Origin: UMGS1649 sp045611765
GTDB taxonomy: Bacteria; Bacillota; Clostridia; TANB77; CAG-465
Length of the DNA stretch: 64,000 bases
Direction of reading: 5' to 3'
NCBI GenBank assembly: GCA_045611765.1
Contig: JAZKXT010000004.1
Coordinates: forward strand, 124,001-188,000
Shown here: positions 8,326 through 16,095 of the stretch, one piece after another
Layout of the letters: each line of letters begins with the position of its first letter
How positions within the stretch are numbered: position 1 is the stretch's first letter
Program-made: the position numbers and the translations under genes
The notes under the pieces: generated by a model
What the model was told of the DNA's origin: nothing
Seen by the model: the letters and a program-made list of their open reading frames with translations, nothing else
The model's database searches: none

Positions 8326-8937
8326 CTATATTTTATTGTATATATTAAGTACTATTCCACTAGCCACTTGTTCAATTACTACACTTGAAAACATTATTAT
8401 AAAAGATATAAATATAGCTAGCATAATTCTATAGGGAGTGTACATATTTGCTTCACGCAATCTTGCTTTAAATATATTGAAATGCAATTCTAAGAAGTTT
8501 ATTAAAAGATATATAAGCGCGGGGATATATAATATATTTACCAGTAACACTAAAAGCGCAAACACAACTATCCCCCACAGGGGACCAAACACATTAAAAA
8601 GTAGTATTGTATAGATAGAAAGCGACGCTCCTTTTATAATTACAATCCCATATATTATATATTTTCCAAACAATGTTACAGATAATATACCAAGAATACC
8701 TATTAATAACGCATCTGCTTTTATTCCATTTGCAATAACATTTGTTTTCACATACATCTCAGACTTAGATATGTTAAATACCTCTTTAACATTTTCTATA
8801 GCCAACTGTTTAACACTATTATCCGCGAAAGCATATACACCCGCACCAATAACAATTCCTACTAACATAAACCCAATAATTATCCATATGTCTCTTTTAT
8901 TTATTTCTATATATCCTTTTAACCACTTTTTAAGCAT
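8326..8937 (-). CDS. Stage II sporulation protein M-like (SpoIIM/DUF95) membrane protein
   Basis: 203-aa protein with about five transmembrane segments, fitting SpoIIM. SpoIIM recruits SpoIIP and SpoIID to the septum to degrade peptidoglycan during engulfment. The family pattern is a cytoplasmic basic N-terminus, a first TM near residues 18-38, a short extracellular helix-rich loop, and a Gly-rich TM pair (GILGILSVTLFGK, then GPLWGIVVFALLV). ATG 8937 is preferred over a GTG four codons earlier because AGGTGG lies 5-10 nt before the ATG. The SD itself sits in the 3' arm of a hairpin, described separately. A general DUF95 membrane protein is the alternative. Confidence 0.8.
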   Translation of the reverse strand: MLKKWLKGYIEINKRDIWIIIGFMLVGIVIGAGVYAFADNSVKQLAIENVKEVFNISKSEMYVKTNVIANGIKADALLIGILGILSVTLFGKYIIYGIVIIKGASLSIYTILLFNVFGPLWGIVVFALLVLLVNILYIPALIYLLINFLELHFNIFKARLREANMYTPYRIMLAIFISFIIMFSSVVIEQVASGIVLNIYNKI

Positions 8938-8974
8938 AAAAACCACCTAGAACATACTATGTACATCCTAGGTG
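8937..8974 (-). promoter_or_regulatory. Hairpin overlapping the spoIIM-like SD and the end of the rnhA transcript
   Basis: On the minus strand CACCTAG (8974-8968) can pair with CTAGGTG (8950-8944), followed at once by GTTTTTATG. The 3' arm contains the AGGTGG SD of the spoIIM-like gene, and the T-run ends in its start codon. The element could terminate read-through from the RNase H gene, or hide the SD, or both. Confidence 0.5.
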
Positions 8975-8982
8975 ATTTATGT

Positions 8983-10032
8983 TTAACAGTTATATTCCTC
9001 TTTAAGCATTGAATAACATTTTATACTTACGAATTCTCCTTTTTGGAATCTCTTTTGTCTAAACATCCCTTCATATTTTAGTCCATTTTTCTCTATAACT
9101 TTTGATGAACCTATATTCCTTTCATCGCAACATATTTCTATTCTATTTAGTTCCATTTTCTCAAATCCAAACTTTAATATTTCTCTTAACGCTTCAGTCA
9201 TAATGCCTTTATTCCAGTATTTTCTGTTTAGTAAATATCCAATCTCCGCAACCTTATCTTGCTCATACCAATGAACAAAATCTATTCCACCAATAAGTTT
9301 GTTATCCTCTTTATATTCTATCGCCCATAAAATTGGTTTATCTATATTCCTATAACCTTCCAAACAATAATTTATTCTTTCTATAGCTTGTTCTTTACTT
9401 GTATATGTTGGAAAAGGTAAAAACCTGGTAACTTGTTCATCTGAGCAATATTCGAACAAGTCATCAACGTCATTCATATTAAATAGACGAATATTAAGCC
9501 TTTCTGTTTCAAATGTTGGTAAATTCCCAAATGTTTTCTTAACAAAACTTTCTTCTTTATCAGCAAAAACATCTGTTGCCAACTCTCCTCTTTGCAGTTT
9601 TTGAATAGCTTCTACCGCCAGTTTATCACATCTATTATTAAACTCGTTATCCGCATGTCCTTTTACTTTTATAAACTTAATATTGTGCACTTGTCTTAAA
9701 GCTTCTAATTCTTGCCATAAATCTATATTTTTTACAGGTTCCCTGCTTGAATTTTTCCATCCATTTTTCTTCCAACCTTCAACCCATTTATTGTTGTATG
9801 CATTTACTAAATACGCACTATCTGAATACAGCATAACCTCACATGGTCTCTTTAAGACTTTAAGGCCTTCTATTGCCGCTCTTAACTCCATTCTATTGTT
9901 AGTAGTTTCTGGTTCCGCACCATAAATCTCTTTTTTATTGCCGTCCACCATTATTATAGCGGCATACCCACCCGGACCTGGGTTTCCACTGCAAGCTCCA
10001 TCTGTATATATTGTTATCTTTGTTTTTTCCAT
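8983..10032 (-). CDS. RNase HI fused to a GNAT (RimJ-type) acetyltransferase
   Basis: 349-aa two-domain protein. Residues about 3-145 are a complete RNase HI that degrades RNA in RNA:DNA hybrids: TDGACSGNPGPGG (first Asp), NRMELRA (Glu), YSDSAYL (Asp) and NNRCDKLA (Asp), plus the basic handle KWVEGWKKNGWK. A linker rich in acidic residues leads to a GNAT domain (about 173-345), with FETERLNIRLFNMND at its start and the acetyl-CoA region EIGYLLNRKYWNKGIMTEAL. GNATs of this type acetylate protein N-termini or small molecules. No stop or shift separates the domains and no internal SD stands out, so the fusion looks real. It is divergent from tmcAL. Confidence 0.9.
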   Translation of the reverse strand: MEKTKITIYTDGACSGNPGPGGYAAIIMVDGNKKEIYGAEPETTNNRMELRAAIEGLKVLKRPCEVMLYSDSAYLVNAYNNKWVEGWKKNGWKNSSREPVKNIDLWQELEALRQVHNIKFIKVKGHADNEFNNRCDKLAVEAIQKLQRGELATDVFADKEESFVKKTFGNLPTFETERLNIRLFNMNDVDDLFEYCSDEQVTRFLPFPTYTSKEQAIERINYCLEGYRNIDKPILWAIEYKEDNKLIGGIDFVHWYEQDKVAEIGYLLNRKYWNKGIMTEALREILKFGFEKMELNRIEICCDERNIGSSKVIEKNGLKYEGMFRQKRFQKGEFVSIKCYSMLKEEYNC

Positions 10033-10113
10033 AACATACTCCTTTTGTTGATATTATCCTCTTTTTGTGATATTATATAACAATAGAAACACAATGTAAA
10101 GGAGTATGTTATG
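10030..10113. repeat. Inverted repeat made of the two divergent translation starts (rnhA fusion and tmcAL)
   Basis: The two genes start with the same 15 nt, AAGGAGTATGTTATG, facing away from each other (10030-10044 and 10099-10113). The 54-bp space between holds two copies of TGATATTAT. Each arm carries an SD and start codon. Both transcripts would have identical initiation regions. Confidence 0.8.
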
Positions 10114-11313
10114 AATGTTGTTGGTATAATTGCCGAGTATAACCCAATGCATAAAGGGCATATATATAACATAGCAAAAGCAAAAGAGCTTACTAATGCA
10201 GATTATGTTATAGTTGTTATGTCTGGAAGTTTTACAGAGCAAGGAAACATTTCTGTTATAGACAAATTTAATAGAGCAACTTGTGCCGTGCAAAATGGTG
10301 CAGATATGGTTATAGAATTACCAACCATTTATGCTACGTCTAGTGCTGAAAACTTTGCTTTGGGGGCTGTAAACATATTGAATAGTTTAGGCATTGTTAC
10401 GCATTTAGCTTTCGGTGCAGAATCACAAGATATACAACCTCTGAAAGATATTGCAAATACATATTTAACACACAAAGGAGAAATAATCGCAAAAACAAAA
10501 GAGTATACAAAGCAAGGTATAAATAGCGGTGAAGCATATACAAAATCTTTAAAATGTTTTGTTGGTAATATAGGTGATGAAATAACCCTTCCAAATAATA
10601 TTTTGGGTATAGAATATATAAAAGCTCTTATTGCTGTTAATAGCCAAATTGAGCCCGTTTTAGTTCACAGGCAGTTCTCTAACCATTTGGACGTAGAAAT
10701 AGCCAAATACGCCGAATATGCAAGTTCTACAAGCATCAGAAACATATTATGCAACAACGATTTAACTGAAGAGGGAAAATTAGATAAAATTAAAGATGTA
10801 GTGCCAGAAAATACCTATGCATTTCTATCTCATGGTACATTTAATACTAACGAAGATATCTGGAATGTATTAAAGTACGAAATAACAAAGTTGAATACTC
10901 ATGGCCTTAAAGAAATTCATGAAGTTACCGAAGGATTAGAAAATAAAATATATAAACAGGCATTGACTTGCAATAGTTACGACCAGTTTATATTTGGCAT
11001 AAAAAGCAAACGATATACATTAAGTAAAATAAAAAGGATTTGTATATATATAATTTTAGGGATAACTAAAGAAAAATATGAACAATTAAAAAATGTTAGC
11101 TATGCGAGAATATTAAAAGTAAAACAAGCGAGTTCTACTTTATTATCTCAAGTTTGCGAGAATGCACAAATACCTGTAATTACTAAGGTAACTGATGACA
11201 TGTTGAACGAATTAGATACTTTAACCGCCCAGAGTCTAAAGCTAGATATCTTATCTCACAATCTTTTTAATGTAAGTAATGCAGACTATATAAACAAGAT
11301 AATCCAACCTTAA
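10111..11313 (+). CDS. tmcAL: tRNA(Met) cytidine acetate ligase TmcAL (YlbM family)
   Basis: 400-aa enzyme that uses acetate and ATP to form N4-acetylcytidine at the wobble position of elongator tRNA-Met. It has the nucleotidyltransferase signature GIIAEYNPMHKGH (HxGH at about 15-18) at the N-terminus, VMSGSFTEQGN (about 35), and the LKLDILSHNLF-type C-terminus. Length matches the family. The SD is AAGGAG with 7-nt spacing. The stop codon (11311-11313) lies within the stem of the following terminator. Confidence 0.92.
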   Translation: MNVVGIIAEYNPMHKGHIYNIAKAKELTNADYVIVVMSGSFTEQGNISVIDKFNRATCAVQNGADMVIELPTIYATSSAENFALGAVNILNSLGIVTHLAFGAESQDIQPLKDIANTYLTHKGEIIAKTKEYTKQGINSGEAYTKSLKCFVGNIGDEITLPNNILGIEYIKALIAVNSQIEPVLVHRQFSNHLDVEIAKYAEYASSTSIRNILCNNDLTEEGKLDKIKDVVPENTYAFLSHGTFNTNEDIWNVLKYEITKLNTHGLKEIHEVTEGLENKIYKQALTCNSYDQFIFGIKSKRYTLSKIKRICIYIILGITKEKYEQLKNVSYARILKVKQASSTLLSQVCENAQIPVITKVTDDMLNELDTLTAQSLKLDILSHNLFNVSNADYINKIIQP

Positions 11314-12005
11314 TTATAAGGTTGGATTGGTATTTGCCATATTGAAATGGCAGTATTTAGTTATACTAATAACAGTGCTTAGCAGCTATATTAATAGCTG
11401 AGGTCTTACTCTTGTTTCCTAAGAACCAAGTTCGAGCAGCCGTATTAACGGCTATTCAAACCCAGCGCTTTTATTTTCGCCGTCCTCAGGCGGCTATATC
11501 CACATAGCCACCGGTGACGACTTGGCCTAACTAGCCGTTTTTAATAAACGGCTAGTTAGCCTATGTTTTTATGTATGTAGACGAGCCTCTGAACACATCT
11601 ACCACGCCAACCCTGATAGCTTAGCTATCTAGGATATGGTGCCAGTTTACTAATACAAACTGTTTAAACATACTACATTACAACTAGCGTAACGCCACAT
11701 TATATTATAATATCTTTAAGGTATTAGTTAAATTGTAGTAGAAACGTCATAAAAGACATCTTACATACCAAAAACACGGATAACTTCAGGTTGCTGAGAA
11801 AACGCACATATTAACATACAAGCAAAAATAAATAAGTAGCATATGAATAAATTAATTAATAAATTACATAAGAAACGTAAAATTTACTTATATAACATTC
11901 ATAAAAATTAAATGTATGTTTATACGACTAAGCACAATACAGTTTATTCATTTGATGTCAGCTTCATTTTTAGTAATATTCATTACCCTTATTTGTCCAC
12001 TGTAC
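11295..12005 (-). ncRNA. Candidate large structured non-coding RNA, about 700 nt, class unknown
   Basis: The 795 bp between tmcAL and the 742-aa membrane protein hold no credible protein gene. On the minus strand a consensus promoter (12012-12040) begins a transcript that would end at the hairpin at 11301-11328. The 3' half is dense with hairpins: a 13-bp stem (11528-11540/11546-11558), GGCTAT/ATAGCC (11492-11509), GATAGC/GCTATC (11615-11629), CAGTTT/AAACTG (11643-11662), and two stems with the same UUAAUA loop (11383-11400 and 11438-11453). CCAAG and CTTGG (11521-11525/11426-11430) allow long-range pairing. No RNase P, tmRNA or SRP signature was found. Size and ornateness resemble OLE, ROOL or GOLLD RNAs, but I cannot assign a class. 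Confidence 0.55.
11301..11328. terminator. Terminator shared by tmcAL and the large RNA candidate
   Basis: A perfect 12-bp stem (11301-11312 with 11317-11328) with a 4-nt loop overlaps the tmcAL stop codon. T-rich sequence follows on the minus strand (ATCTTGTTTA), while the plus side is weaker. Confidence 0.65.
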
Positions 12006-12011
12006 ACCAAT

Positions 12012-12040
12012 ATTATATCACTTTATGTTAACTTTGTCAA
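12012..12040 (-). promoter_or_regulatory. Consensus promoter of the large RNA candidate
   Basis: Minus-strand TTGACA (12035-12040), 17-bp spacer, TATAAT (12012-12017): perfect hexamers and spacing with no gene downstream on that strand for over 700 bp. The -35 box overlaps the foot of the terminator of the preceding gene. Confidence 0.85.
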
Positions 12041-12079
12041 TAAAATAACCGGTGATTTTATGTCACCGGCTATTTTATT
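12039..12079. terminator. Terminator of the 742-aa membrane protein gene
   Basis: A long stem (12039-12055 with 12063-12079, one mismatch) centred on CCGGTGA/TCACCGG with A/T-rich ends that give T-runs on both strands. It separates the membrane protein transcript from the RNA promoter. Confidence 0.8.
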
Positions 12080-12108
12080 GAATGTTTTTGAACTGCATAT
12101 TACACAAT

Positions 12109-14337
12109 TTAACCTTTAGGTTCTACCAACTCTATCTTTGTAACATCAATATCTTTTTTATTTACTATATCATATGCAGTTTCACTACACTTATTATAAT
12201 GTGCCTCTGTTCCATTTTTTAATTCTACTACAATGCCAAGATTGTTATCTACATCTACGATTCTCATTATCTTTTCAATTGCACCCACTAAAATTGCTTT
12301 ATTGCTACCATGAACATATTCATACATTTTATTATCATCTGATTGTAATAAAGCCATGTTATAATCATCTACAACATATATTTTTGTTATTTTTATATCT
12401 TTACCCGTAGTTTTATCTTGTATTACTTTATAGCCTTTTTCATTATCGTAATAATATCCATATAAATTTTTATCTAACGCTATTTTGTTGAATACATTTA
12501 CTGTTACCGAATCTGTAAATCTGTTTTTATTATAGCTTATACCTAAACCGTCTATCAATCTTCCATCAGCAGTTAAATAATAGTTGTATACCAATTCATG
12601 TTCTCCACTAACTTTAACCATATCAATAACATTATGTTTTCGTAGGTCAGCTAGTAAAGTAGAAGAGCCATCCCAATCAATCCAATACACCATCGACGTA
12701 TCTGTTAAAGCATAAATAGCCAAAGCACCACCAATGACATCATCTTTAAGCTTTATTGGAGTACCAGACATTCCTTTTATTTCAGCTGTTCTTACTTCAC
12801 CATCTACAGTTTCTGTACAAATAAGCTTACCGTTTTTTATTTCACAAGTAATACCTACCGGAGATACTATTTTAGTACTTGTATTCCATGTCAAATTTTT
12901 GTAATTTTCATATGGATCAAACGTCTTCAAATTTTCTATATCTATTTCTTTCTTATTCTTTACATCATATCCGCCTGTAGCATCCTCAAATATCTTTGTT
13001 GTTCCATCTTTAAATATTATTGCTAAATGCAATAACTCTTCAGACAGAACTTTCTTAACACTGCTTACATCACCTGTTAGTTGTGTAGCTTTATTGCTCT
13101 TTCCATCATATTCAAATAATTTGTTATATCCTGTTACTACTAGTAATTTTCCATTAGCGCGATATATTTTTGAAAATGATAATTTTGCTCCTGTAGATTT
13201 ACTTACTATAGCACTAAATGTATTATTTTTTTCGTTATAATAATATCCATTCGAATCTTTATCTATGGATATCCATATTCCAATGTCTTGTGCTCTAAAA
13301 GAAGTAACAAAATTGTACTTATCGTAACTTACCCCGTTTTCATCTATAAGTTTACCTTGTTCTGTTAGGAAGTATATTGTTGTATCTGAATACTCTGAAG
13401 TATATGTTTTTAACGCTGTCATATCAACTATTTTTTCTTTAGTTAATAGTTGTTTTTCTACAGCTACTGTATTGTTTACAATATCGTCTAAAGCTATATA
13501 CCATGCTTCATTTTCTTCAGTTGTTACAAACATCACTGGAAATCCGCCAATAATAATTGTTTCAACCTTTTCTAATGTTCCGTCTATAGATACATCTACT
13601 TCATTATTTAAGAAATATAATTTGTTGTTTTTTATCTTTGTGTCCTTTGAAGTATTAGTAGACCATTCTATTTTCTTATAGTTTGCATATGGGTCTACTG
13701 GTTCATCATCTTTTTCATCTTCATTTTCTTCTTGTTTGTTGTCTTCTTGCTTATCTTCTGCGTCATTTTCAGTGTTTTGGTTGTTGTCCATTATTCCACT
13801 TTGTATTTGGTCTTTTATTTTATCTAATGCATCATCTAAATCGTTTTTTAATTTAACTAACATTAATGTGTTAGATACTACTACTAACGCTATTATTGCT
13901 ATAGCTATTAGCGCCACTTTGCTTTGTGGTCTTTCTCCTTGTTCTGCTAATCTTATTACCTTTAATGATTCTACTATTAATATTATTGGTATTAACACAC
14001 TTATTAGTAATGTTATAACATTTACGTTAAACGCACCTGTTAAAATATATCCTATTATTGCATTTGCAAATGCAGTTATAATACCACCTAAACCCGTCCA
14101 TTGAGCTATTTCAGCTCCCGTTACATATCTTTCTTTTCTATATATTACTAACGCAGTTATTAATACGCCTATCTGTATTAATGATGCTAGATTTGTTTGT
14201 ATGTACTCTAAAAACGTCATCGCACCTTGACCTAAAGTGTATATTGATATAAGATTGACTAATATACCTAATATTAATAATATCCATATACCTTGTTTTG
14301 ACGTTTTTAACGCCTTTTTTAATTTTTCATCTATCAT
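12109..14337 (-). CDS. Large membrane-anchored protein with two tandem repeats of about 240 aa, unknown function
   Basis: 742 aa. The N-terminal 180 residues contain about five hydrophobic segments (near 17-40, 50-70, 85-115, 120-140 and 155-175). An acidic low-complexity stretch of about 35 residues (rich in D, E, N, Q, K) follows. The rest consists of two related units starting DPYANYKKIEW (about 220) and DPYENYKNLTW (about 480), each about 240 aa, ending with NKKEIDIENL and NKKDIDVTKI. The repeats contain short beta-rich blocks with KLFEY, YYYN and KLIDENG, suggesting a propeller-like extracytoplasmic domain. ATG 14337 follows GGAGGGGAAACAA. It is not recognised as a named family. Its neighbour is the large RNA candidate. 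Confidence 0.75.
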   Translation of the reverse strand: MIDEKLKKALKTSKQGIWILLILGILVNLISIYTLGQGAMTFLEYIQTNLASLIQIGVLITALVIYRKERYVTGAEIAQWTGLGGIITAFANAIIGYILTGAFNVNVITLLISVLIPIILIVESLKVIRLAEQGERPQSKVALIAIAIIALVVVSNTLMLVKLKNDLDDALDKIKDQIQSGIMDNNQNTENDAEDKQEDNKQEENEDEKDDEPVDPYANYKKIEWSTNTSKDTKIKNNKLYFLNNEVDVSIDGTLEKVETIIIGGFPVMFVTTEENEAWYIALDDIVNNTVAVEKQLLTKEKIVDMTALKTYTSEYSDTTIYFLTEQGKLIDENGVSYDKYNFVTSFRAQDIGIWISIDKDSNGYYYNEKNNTFSAIVSKSTGAKLSFSKIYRANGKLLVVTGYNKLFEYDGKSNKATQLTGDVSSVKKVLSEELLHLAIIFKDGTTKIFEDATGGYDVKNKKEIDIENLKTFDPYENYKNLTWNTSTKIVSPVGITCEIKNGKLICTETVDGEVRTAEIKGMSGTPIKLKDDVIGGALAIYALTDTSMVYWIDWDGSSTLLADLRKHNVIDMVKVSGEHELVYNYYLTADGRLIDGLGISYNKNRFTDSVTVNVFNKIALDKNLYGYYYDNEKGYKVIQDKTTGKDIKITKIYVVDDYNMALLQSDDNKMYEYVHGSNKAILVGAIEKIMRIVDVDNNLGIVVELKNGTEAHYNKCSETAYDIVNKKDIDVTKIELVEPKG

Positions 14338-14358
14338 TTGTTTCCCCTCCACGCAACT

Positions 14359-14386
14359 AGTATACACTAAAAAAAAAAAACGTCAA
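14359..14386 (-). promoter_or_regulatory. Promoter of the 742-aa membrane protein gene
   Basis: Minus-strand TTGACG (14381-14386), 16-bp spacer composed mostly of a 12-T run, TATACT (14359-14364). The homopolymer in the spacer could make promoter strength phase-variable. Confidence 0.65.
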
Positions 14387-14479
14387 TATTACATAATATT
14401 TTTTTACATTTTTTACACTATAGTATAATTTTATTCTATAATTTTTTTATTGTTTATTCAGCTGCAGAAGAAAGCAAAA

Positions 14480-14509
14480 AATATCCAAAGTTTAATAACT
14501 CTGGATATT
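14480..14509 (-). terminator. Terminator at the end of the ribosomal protein superoperon
   Basis: An 11-bp stem (14480-14490 with 14499-14509, one G-T pair) just after rplQ, followed on the minus strand by TTTTTTGCTTTC. Confidence 0.85.
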
Positions 14510-14520
14510 CTTTATTTACC

Positions 14521-15045
14521 TTATATTAATTCGATTATAGCCATTTCAGCTGCATCGCCACGTCTAGCAACAAGTTTAGTGATTCTTGTGTAACCACCTT
14601 TACCTGCTTCATATTTAGGAGCGATTTCATCAAACAATTTGTCTGTTAAATCTATAGTATTTCCTTTTGAATCGTGGATTTTATTTATTAATTTAAACAT
14701 TTTTCTTCTAGCAGCTAGTCTAGATGGTTTGTCTACTTTAACTTCTACTTTTACGATTTCTCTATCTACTACTTGATATTTTTTACCGTTTTTAGAAGTT
14801 TTTTCTACTTTAACTTTTTTACCGTTTTTATCTAATTTTGCTCTAGATACTGTTTTTTCCTTTGATTCAAAATTAGGCGCCTCTTTAATTGCAAGACTAA
14901 TTATGCTATCTGCTAATGGTTTAACCTCTTTAGCTTTAGCAAGAGTAGTTTCAACTTTACCATTTTGTATTAGTTGTGTAACTAGCCCTTTTAATAGTGC
15001 ATCCCTAGCTCCTTTTGTTCTTGATAGTCTATTTGTTCCTGGCAT
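14521..15045 (-). CDS. rplQ: 50S ribosomal protein L17, with internal insertion
   Basis: 174 aa, against about 120 in most Firmicutes. The N-terminus (NRLSRTKGARDALLKGLVTQLI) and C-terminus (GGYTRITKLVARRGDAAEMAIIEL) are standard L17. The extra length is a Lys-rich insertion at about residues 60-108 (SRAKLDKNGKKVKVEK and following) between the two conserved halves. It is the last gene of the superoperon, with rpoA just upstream as usual. Confidence 0.95.
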   Translation of the reverse strand: MPGTNRLSRTKGARDALLKGLVTQLIQNGKVETTLAKAKEVKPLADSIISLAIKEAPNFESKEKTVSRAKLDKNGKKVKVEKTSKNGKKYQVVDREIVKVEVKVDKPSRLAARRKMFKLINKIHDSKGNTIDLTDKLFDEIAPKYEAGKGGYTRITKLVARRGDAAEMAIIELI

Positions 15046-15063
15046 TTTATTTTCCTCCTACTA

Positions 15064-16023
15064 TTATTCTTCTGGTTTTTTGAAAGATAATCCTAGAGAA
15101 GCAACTTTTGCTACTACTTCATCTAATGATTTCTTACCAAGGTTTCTTACCTTCATCATATCATGCTCTGTTCTAGATAATATATCTGCAACAGTATGTA
15201 TTCCTGCTCTCTTTAAGCAGTTATATGATCTTACTGAAAACTCTAATTCTTCGATTGGAGTTTCAAGCATTTTATCTTTTTCAGATAATTCTTTTTGAGA
15301 CATTATTGACATGTTTTTAGCTATTTCAGATAAATCTATAAACATTTCTAAATGCTCATTTAATATTCTTGCAGCCATAGATAATGCTTCATATGGCTCT
15401 ATAACTCCATTAGTCCAAATTTCAAGTGTAAGTTTATCGAAATCTATTTCTTGACCAACTCTTGTTTTATCTACTATGAAGTTTGCTTTTCTAACTGGAG
15501 TAAATAAAGAGTCTATTGGTAAAGTGTTTATCGCTCCACCATTTTCTTCTCTATTCTTATCTCCAGAAATATATCCTCTACCTTTTATCGCAGTCATCTC
15601 TACTTCAAGTTCGCCATCTTCATCAAGGTACGCTATATGTAAATCTGGATTTACAACTTCAAGCGTTCCATCAGTTATTATATCTGCCGCTGTTACTTCG
15701 CCAACTCCTTTTTTAGATATTTTTAATGTTTTAACATCTGTATCTTCAGGGTTTACAGCTTTTAAACATACTTCTTTTAAATTAAGAATTATATTAGTAA
15801 CATCTTCAGACACACCTGGAATTGTTGAAAATTCATGTGCTACTTTGTCTATTTTCAAAGTATTTATTGCATATCCTGGAAGTGATGAAAGAAGTATTCT
15901 TCTAAGTGAATTACCTAAAGTAATTCCAAATCCTCTTTCAAGTGGTTCTACAACGAACTTAGCATAATATGTGTCTACATCTATTTCAACACAATTTATT
16001 TCTGGCCTTTTCATTTCTAACAT
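15064..16023 (-). CDS. rpoA: DNA-directed RNA polymerase subunit alpha
   Basis: 319 aa, full length. The N-terminal assembly domain contains VEPLERGFGITLGNSLRRILLSS. The C-terminal domain (from about 240) contains LDEVVAKVASLGL and a helix-hairpin-helix that contacts UP elements and regulators. ATG follows AGGAGG. A short hairpin (GTACG/CGTAC, about 16037-16056) lies in the 72-bp gap after rpsD. Confidence 0.98.
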   Translation of the reverse strand: MLEMKRPEINCVEIDVDTYYAKFVVEPLERGFGITLGNSLRRILLSSLPGYAINTLKIDKVAHEFSTIPGVSEDVTNIILNLKEVCLKAVNPEDTDVKTLKISKKGVGEVTAADIITDGTLEVVNPDLHIAYLDEDGELEVEMTAIKGRGYISGDKNREENGGAINTLPIDSLFTPVRKANFIVDKTRVGQEIDFDKLTLEIWTNGVIEPYEALSMAARILNEHLEMFIDLSEIAKNMSIMSQKELSEKDKMLETPIEELEFSVRSYNCLKRAGIHTVADILSRTEHDMMKVRNLGKKSLDEVVAKVASLGLSFKKPEE

Positions 16024-16095
16024 ATTAATCCTCCTATCTGTACGCTCTGATTACACGTACACATAATTTTGTTAGTTTAAAATTTTATCTATTTA

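Noticed and set aside
11295..12005. RNase P RNA, tmRNA or SRP RNA
   Set aside because: The conserved blocks of each (such as GAGGAAAGTCC and ACAGAA of RNase P, or the tRNA-like CCA end of tmRNA) were not found on either strand.
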